NCBI GenBank assembly: GCA_001247695.2
Contig: LGRX02035171.1
Location: 1 to 64,000 of the forward strand
Length of the DNA stretch: 64,000 nt
From: Cymbomonas tetramitiformis
Taxonomy: Eukaryota; Chlorophyta; Pyramimonadophyceae; Pyramimonadales; Pyramimonadaceae
Reading direction: 5' to 3'
The position numbers were made by a program, and so were the translations under genes. A model generated the notes under the pieces. It did no database searches. It was given only the letters and a program-made list of their open reading frames with translations, and was not told the DNA's origin. This document shows, one piece after another, positions 61,080 through 64,000 of the stretch. Each line of letters starts with the position of its first letter. The first letter of the stretch is position 1.

Positions 61080-62216
61080 TCATATTCCGAGATAAACTTC
61101 CACGCTGCCCATGCTGCCGACATCGATCGAACTCGGCTGAAGCATATTGTAATAGTCTATGTAACGTAATCTTTGAGCGTTTTCTTTCAATTGGTGTGTT
61201 TTGTTTTGTTTTCTTCGATCCATCGTAGAAGACAAAGACCTACCCACGCATATTACGCGCAGAACTTGGTGTTGCATGCTCTCTTGTACTCCGTATTGCA
61301 CCTCTAGTTGCAAGGGAACTCCGCAAGCGGGGATTTCATTCGAGAAAGGGTTTGCGTAGGGTATACACTTCAGCACTTTCTCGTTCATGGAGTAGTCGCC
61401 TCCTTCTCGGTGCCCGTAAGCGATGATGAAAAACAGTTTGGTGTTCTCCAAACAATTGATTCCCCAATGATTGATCATAGAGACGCGTCCGCCGGCGATT
61501 GTATTCATACTCATCGAGCTACAACCCACTCCGCCTGTTGGTATATTTTTTAGAACACCTACAAAATTGATACTCAAAATTGGCGATCCCTTTAAAGCTT
61601 GGATGTACGCGTCGATCGTGGAATGGTCTTTGGGCAATTTTTGAGTCTGCATATTGTCGTGTATTCGTTGCTCGTCGGAAGTGAGTAGCAGATACTTGTT
61701 TAGCGAAGTCCAGGTGACGAACTGACCCGTCATACCACGAAATTTCAGGATGTCTTTGTTTGTTACATCGGCGGGATCGATACCGCTGTACTCCTTATCG
61801 GAAGACAAGATAAATAGAGGCCACTGAGGGGTGTTGGAATTTATTTGGCCTCGAACGTTACAGGCAATCTCATTCCATAATTCGGTCACCATCGTTTTAA
61901 AAGCTTCAGAGCGATTCTGCGTGGACCGATTTCCCATATGCACCTTGTGCAGATACATCTGAGGGATCGTTTCTTGCGTCCACAGCATTCCTGGCTGGCT
62001 TCCACGGTTGTAAAGACTCGGAACGTCTCCGTCAGGAAAAGGAGCGCTGGGGGTTATCGAGGGACCACTGGTCATCGACACAAATGGCGAACCCATCGGC
62101 GCGCTTTGCGAAAAGGTGTTCGCAAGGCTTCCACCTACAGGGGGAGCGCCTATGCGCGTATTGGGCATAGGCATCACGCCTGAATACACGGGCTGTCTCG
62201 CAACCGGTTGCGCCAT
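61080..62216 (-). CDS. putative structural protein (379 aa), unassigned
   Basis: The protein starts at the ATG at 62216 (MAQPVARQPVYSGVMPMP). It has a Pro/Gly/Met-rich disordered N-terminus of about 85 residues, then a compact mixed domain with strands such as SPILSINFVGVLKN and IPTGGVGCSSMSMNTIAGG, and ends QPSSIDVGSMGSVEVYLGI. No enzymatic motif is seen. Its size, disordered N-terminus and position between the histone and TBP genes would fit a minor capsid or capsid-triplex subunit, but that is a guess from context. It is convergent with the histone gene (27 nt). Confidence 0.6.
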   Translation of the reverse strand: MAQPVARQPVYSGVMPMPNTRIGAPPVGGSLANTFSQSAPMGSPFVSMTSGPSITPSAPFPDGDVPSLYNRGSQPGMLWTQETIPQMYLHKVHMGNRSTQNRSEAFKTMVTELWNEIACNVRGQINSNTPQWPLFILSSDKEYSGIDPADVTNKDILKFRGMTGQFVTWTSLNKYLLLTSDEQRIHDNMQTQKLPKDHSTIDAYIQALKGSPILSINFVGVLKNIPTGGVGCSSMSMNTIAGGRVSMINHWGINCLENTKLFFIIAYGHREGGDYSMNEKVLKCIPYANPFSNEIPACGVPLQLEVQYGVQESMQHQVLRVICVGRSLSSTMDRRKQNKTHQLKENAQRLRYIDYYNMLQPSSIDVGSMGSVEVYLGI

Positions 62217-62294
62217 CTTAATGTTTTCTTTGAAAGATATCAGAGAAGTCACACAAAAGTTGAGAACTGTTTATAAAGCAATACACGCGCACAC

Positions 62295-62325
62295 ACACAT
62301 ATATATATAGGTATATATACAAAGA
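62295..62325. promoter_or_regulatory. TATA-rich promoter region of the 61080-62216 gene
   Basis: CATATATATATAGGTATATATAC lies about 80-110 nt upstream of the minus-strand start, the strongest TA-alternating tract in this gap. Confidence 0.35.
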
Positions 62326-62441
62326 CACACGCAAGGAAGAATAGATCAAACCATTCGAATAATGTGTAAGACACACAAAGATTGTTGAGTGTGTGTATTT
62401 TCACTACGCGTTCAATATGCCGTTTAGGCGGATATGTTCAT

Positions 62442-63283
62442 TCACGAATCGCACAATTCTTGGACTTGATTTAGCTCCTCTTGATTACAATAAAGGAGTC
62501 GTTCTATTTGTCGATTCATAGCGGTGTAGTTGTGCGTCAGGTTATCAGACGAGTACACCTTCAGAGAGTTGCTCGAAGTAATTTTCTCGATTTTGACCAA
62601 AGAGTTTTCCGCGGTCGAAGCGGTGTCGTGTTTCAAGTACGGCTGGGTTCTATGCTCTACGATGTCCCACAGATTTTCGACCAACGCAAAGTTGTTACAA
62701 CCCGTGACAATCGCGTTCCCTTGAAAAAAAATGGATGCTCGAGCATTTTGTTTGTGCAAGCTCATTCTTAGACCTGGGAATAACTCCGGATTGTAAATGG
62801 TGTGCAACCCATTCTCTTCAAACATCCGCATCAAATCGACCTTTCCTGTGTTGCATCCGAGCAGTCAATCATCGGTCGCTATCAATAGATGACACCGCAA
62901 TGTGTACTGCGCTTACCTTTAAACTTTGTATAAGTCACAATATTTTGAATATTCACGCTCATAATCTTGGTGCGATCGCACAGAGCGCATATGTATGAGT
63001 AACATTGATTTATGGCCATATCCGCTTGCCAAGGTCTTGTACAACCAATAAATACACATTTTCCGCTTTTAAAAACCAAGACGGTACAGTGCGGCCGTTT
63101 TATTCGAAAACGCACAGCCGCAAACTTTTTAGGACAATACGTGCCACCGACTAAGCGCGCAAAAGCGACTAAATCGATGCCATTCGAAAATATCGTGGTG
63201 ACCACAAGATTACATACAAAAATGTTACGTTTGGCGAGCCTTCTGATGCACTCCAGATCAATATACTTGGCGGAGAGCGACAT
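62442..63283 (-). CDS. TATA-box binding protein (TBP), two exons
   Basis: Exon 1 is 62917-63283 and exon 2 is 62442-62845. Donor AAAG^GTAAGC and acceptor GCAACACAG^GA join in phase 1, giving 256 residues with both TBP repeats. Repeat 1 has VVTTIFSNGIDLVAFAR, YCPKKFAAVRFRI and TVLVFKSGKCVFIGCTR. Repeat 2 has NIVTYTKFKGKVDL, IYNPELFPGL and ASIFFQGNAIVTGCN. The pseudo-symmetric saddle binds TATA DNA and recruits TFIIB. The phenylalanines that kink DNA are partly changed, so promoter preference may differ. A C-terminal extension of about 65 residues is acidic and Asn-rich. It pairs with the TFIIB-like factor at 8013-8987. Confidence 0.93.
62846..62916 (-). other. intron in TBP gene
   Basis: This 71-nt intron has donor GTAAGC and acceptor CTCGGATGCAACACAG, phase 1. 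It splits the conserved first strand of TBP repeat 2, so the correct join can be verified by family alignment. Confidence 0.85.
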
Positions 63284-63460
63284 TCCGTATCTCCCGGTTT
63301 AAAGTGCTTCTCAAACGACCTCATAAAAAAACATGTTGCGTATCCGATACCAAACGGTGCTGAACACGGAGGGAGCGTGTTCCGACGCAGATTACGACAT
63401 TTTAGAGGTCGCCGCAAAAACACGTGTTACATATTTATTACCATACGTTGCGCATAGATC

Positions 63461-64000
63461 TTACAGCTCTATAAATTCAGATAAGCAACTAGTTTCGCTT
63501 GGGATGATCGTATGTTTCTTTATCAAACGCATATACCGCGGTCTAATCTGTGTTTGCTTGGGACACATTAAAATCTTGAACATCTCCTCATCGTCCACAA
63601 ATCTTGGAATGCTGCTCGCGGTCCTGGAATTGCTTCTTCTATCCATGCAGCTCTGTTCCGTGTACAACAAGGTATGCGACGGAGCGCTCGCCGAGGACGT
63701 ATTGCTCGCCGGCGTCAATTCGCACATAATGATTCCATCGGATATTTTCATATTATACGTATTCTTATAAAAACAGGGATGTTGACTAGTCATCCGGGAC
63801 TCGATGCAGGAACTGAACTCGGTCATTAGTACATTATAAGTGATGTGTTGACCGATCATCGATGCGCACCAGGAGAGCTTGTTGCTTTCCAATTCGCTAT
63901 TATTTTCCACACGTTTCAACAGTTCGCATACGCAGTATTTTAAGACGGCGGATCTTCTGGCAATACTGTAATTCAACGCGTTGGACGTTTCTTTGCTGTG
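63461..64000 (-). CDS. partial gene at right edge, unknown
   Basis: The minus-strand frame ends at 63461 and stays open to the window edge (first visible codons HSKETSNALNYSIARRS), so the N-terminus is beyond 64000. The visible part, about 179 residues, is helical at first (AVLKYCVCELLKRVENN) and then Ser/Thr-rich with a Cys/Met tail. No family is recognised. It is tandem upstream of the TBP gene (178 nt). Confidence 0.5.
   Translation of the reverse strand, partial: HSKETSNALNYSIARRSAVLKYCVCELLKRVENNSELESNKLSWCASMIGQHITYNVLMTEFSSCIESRMTSQHPCFYKNTYNMKISDGIIMCELTPASNTSSASAPSHTLLYTEQSCMDRRSNSRTASSIPRFVDDEEMFKILMCPKQTQIRPRYMRLIKKHTIIPSETSCLSEFIEL

Noticed and set aside
63333..63770. 145-codon plus-strand frame near the right edge
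   Set aside because: It is opposite the longer minus-strand frame that continues to the window edge, which has more protein-like composition.
1..64000. CRISPR arrays, bacterial ribosome binding sites, tRNA genes
   Set aside because: The repeat arrays lack spacer organisation. The gene signals are eukaryotic. I saw no convincing tRNA cloverleaf by eye, but a tRNA scan was not possible.

Overview
The window looks like part of a large DNA virus of a protist, most like the mirusviruses (Mirusviricota), either integrated or assembled next to host-like repeat DNA. The evidence is a combination of genes: a very large intron-containing protein that fits an HK97-fold major capsid protein (3237-7832), a heliorhodopsin (21484-22539), an H3-like histone (60460-61053), a TATA-box binding protein (62442-63283) and a TFIIB-like factor (8013-8987). 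I did not recognise a DNA polymerase, terminase or portal here, so this is a partial genome. Eukaryotic signals are pervasive. At least ten genes need spliceosomal introns (GT...AG, about 70-350 nt) to give continuous reading frames, and many genes have TATA-like boxes roughly 50-100 nt before the start codon.

Layout. 1-1740 is host-like or repetitive: a short GTCGCCACTC repeat, a Ulp1-type cysteine protease remnant and a degenerate CAGCCCCTG/CAGGGGCTG repeat array. 1772-20373 is the structural and envelope block: alpha/beta hydrolase, capsid protein, TFIIB, a four-exon giant surface glycoprotein of about 2,687 residues on the minus strand, and a second two-exon glycoprotein transcribed divergently from it. 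20607-33471 carries membrane and information genes: a two-exon small membrane protein, heliorhodopsin, a Pif1-type helicase, a pair of minus-strand unknowns with zinc-ligand-like cysteines, a basic protein, an adenine-methyltransferase-like protein and an erlin (SPFH) homologue. 33596-39258 holds an ankyrin/RING E3 ligase, a thioredoxin, and a protein-kinase-like gene split by a 1,763-bp element with 32-bp inverted terminal repeats.

39509-46755 has two large genes, one of them a two-exon protein of about 1,770 residues with a PD-(D/E)xK nuclease signature. 46959-48115 is a tandem array of about seven units of 163-176 bp. 48744-55767 is a run of mostly unrecognised, AT-richer accessory genes, including an intact kinase-like paralogue, a small protein with LSVN repeats and a gene broken at a 12-base homopolymer. 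55874-60280 is a minus-strand membrane-protein cluster with a trypsin-like membrane protease. 60460-64000 returns to chromatin and transcription genes (H3-like, TBP), plus a putative structural protein and a gene that runs off the right edge.

How the genes could work together (inference): TBP, TFIIB and the H3-like protein point to viral control of transcription and chromatin in the nucleus, consistent with use of the host spliceosome. The glycoproteins, membrane protease and small membrane proteins fit an enveloped virion. Erlin, RING ligase and thioredoxin suggest manipulation of the endoplasmic reticulum and ubiquitin system. A recurrent GTCGATCGA element, often doubled as an inverted repeat, lies 50-150 nt before several start codons and is a candidate promoter or regulatory motif.
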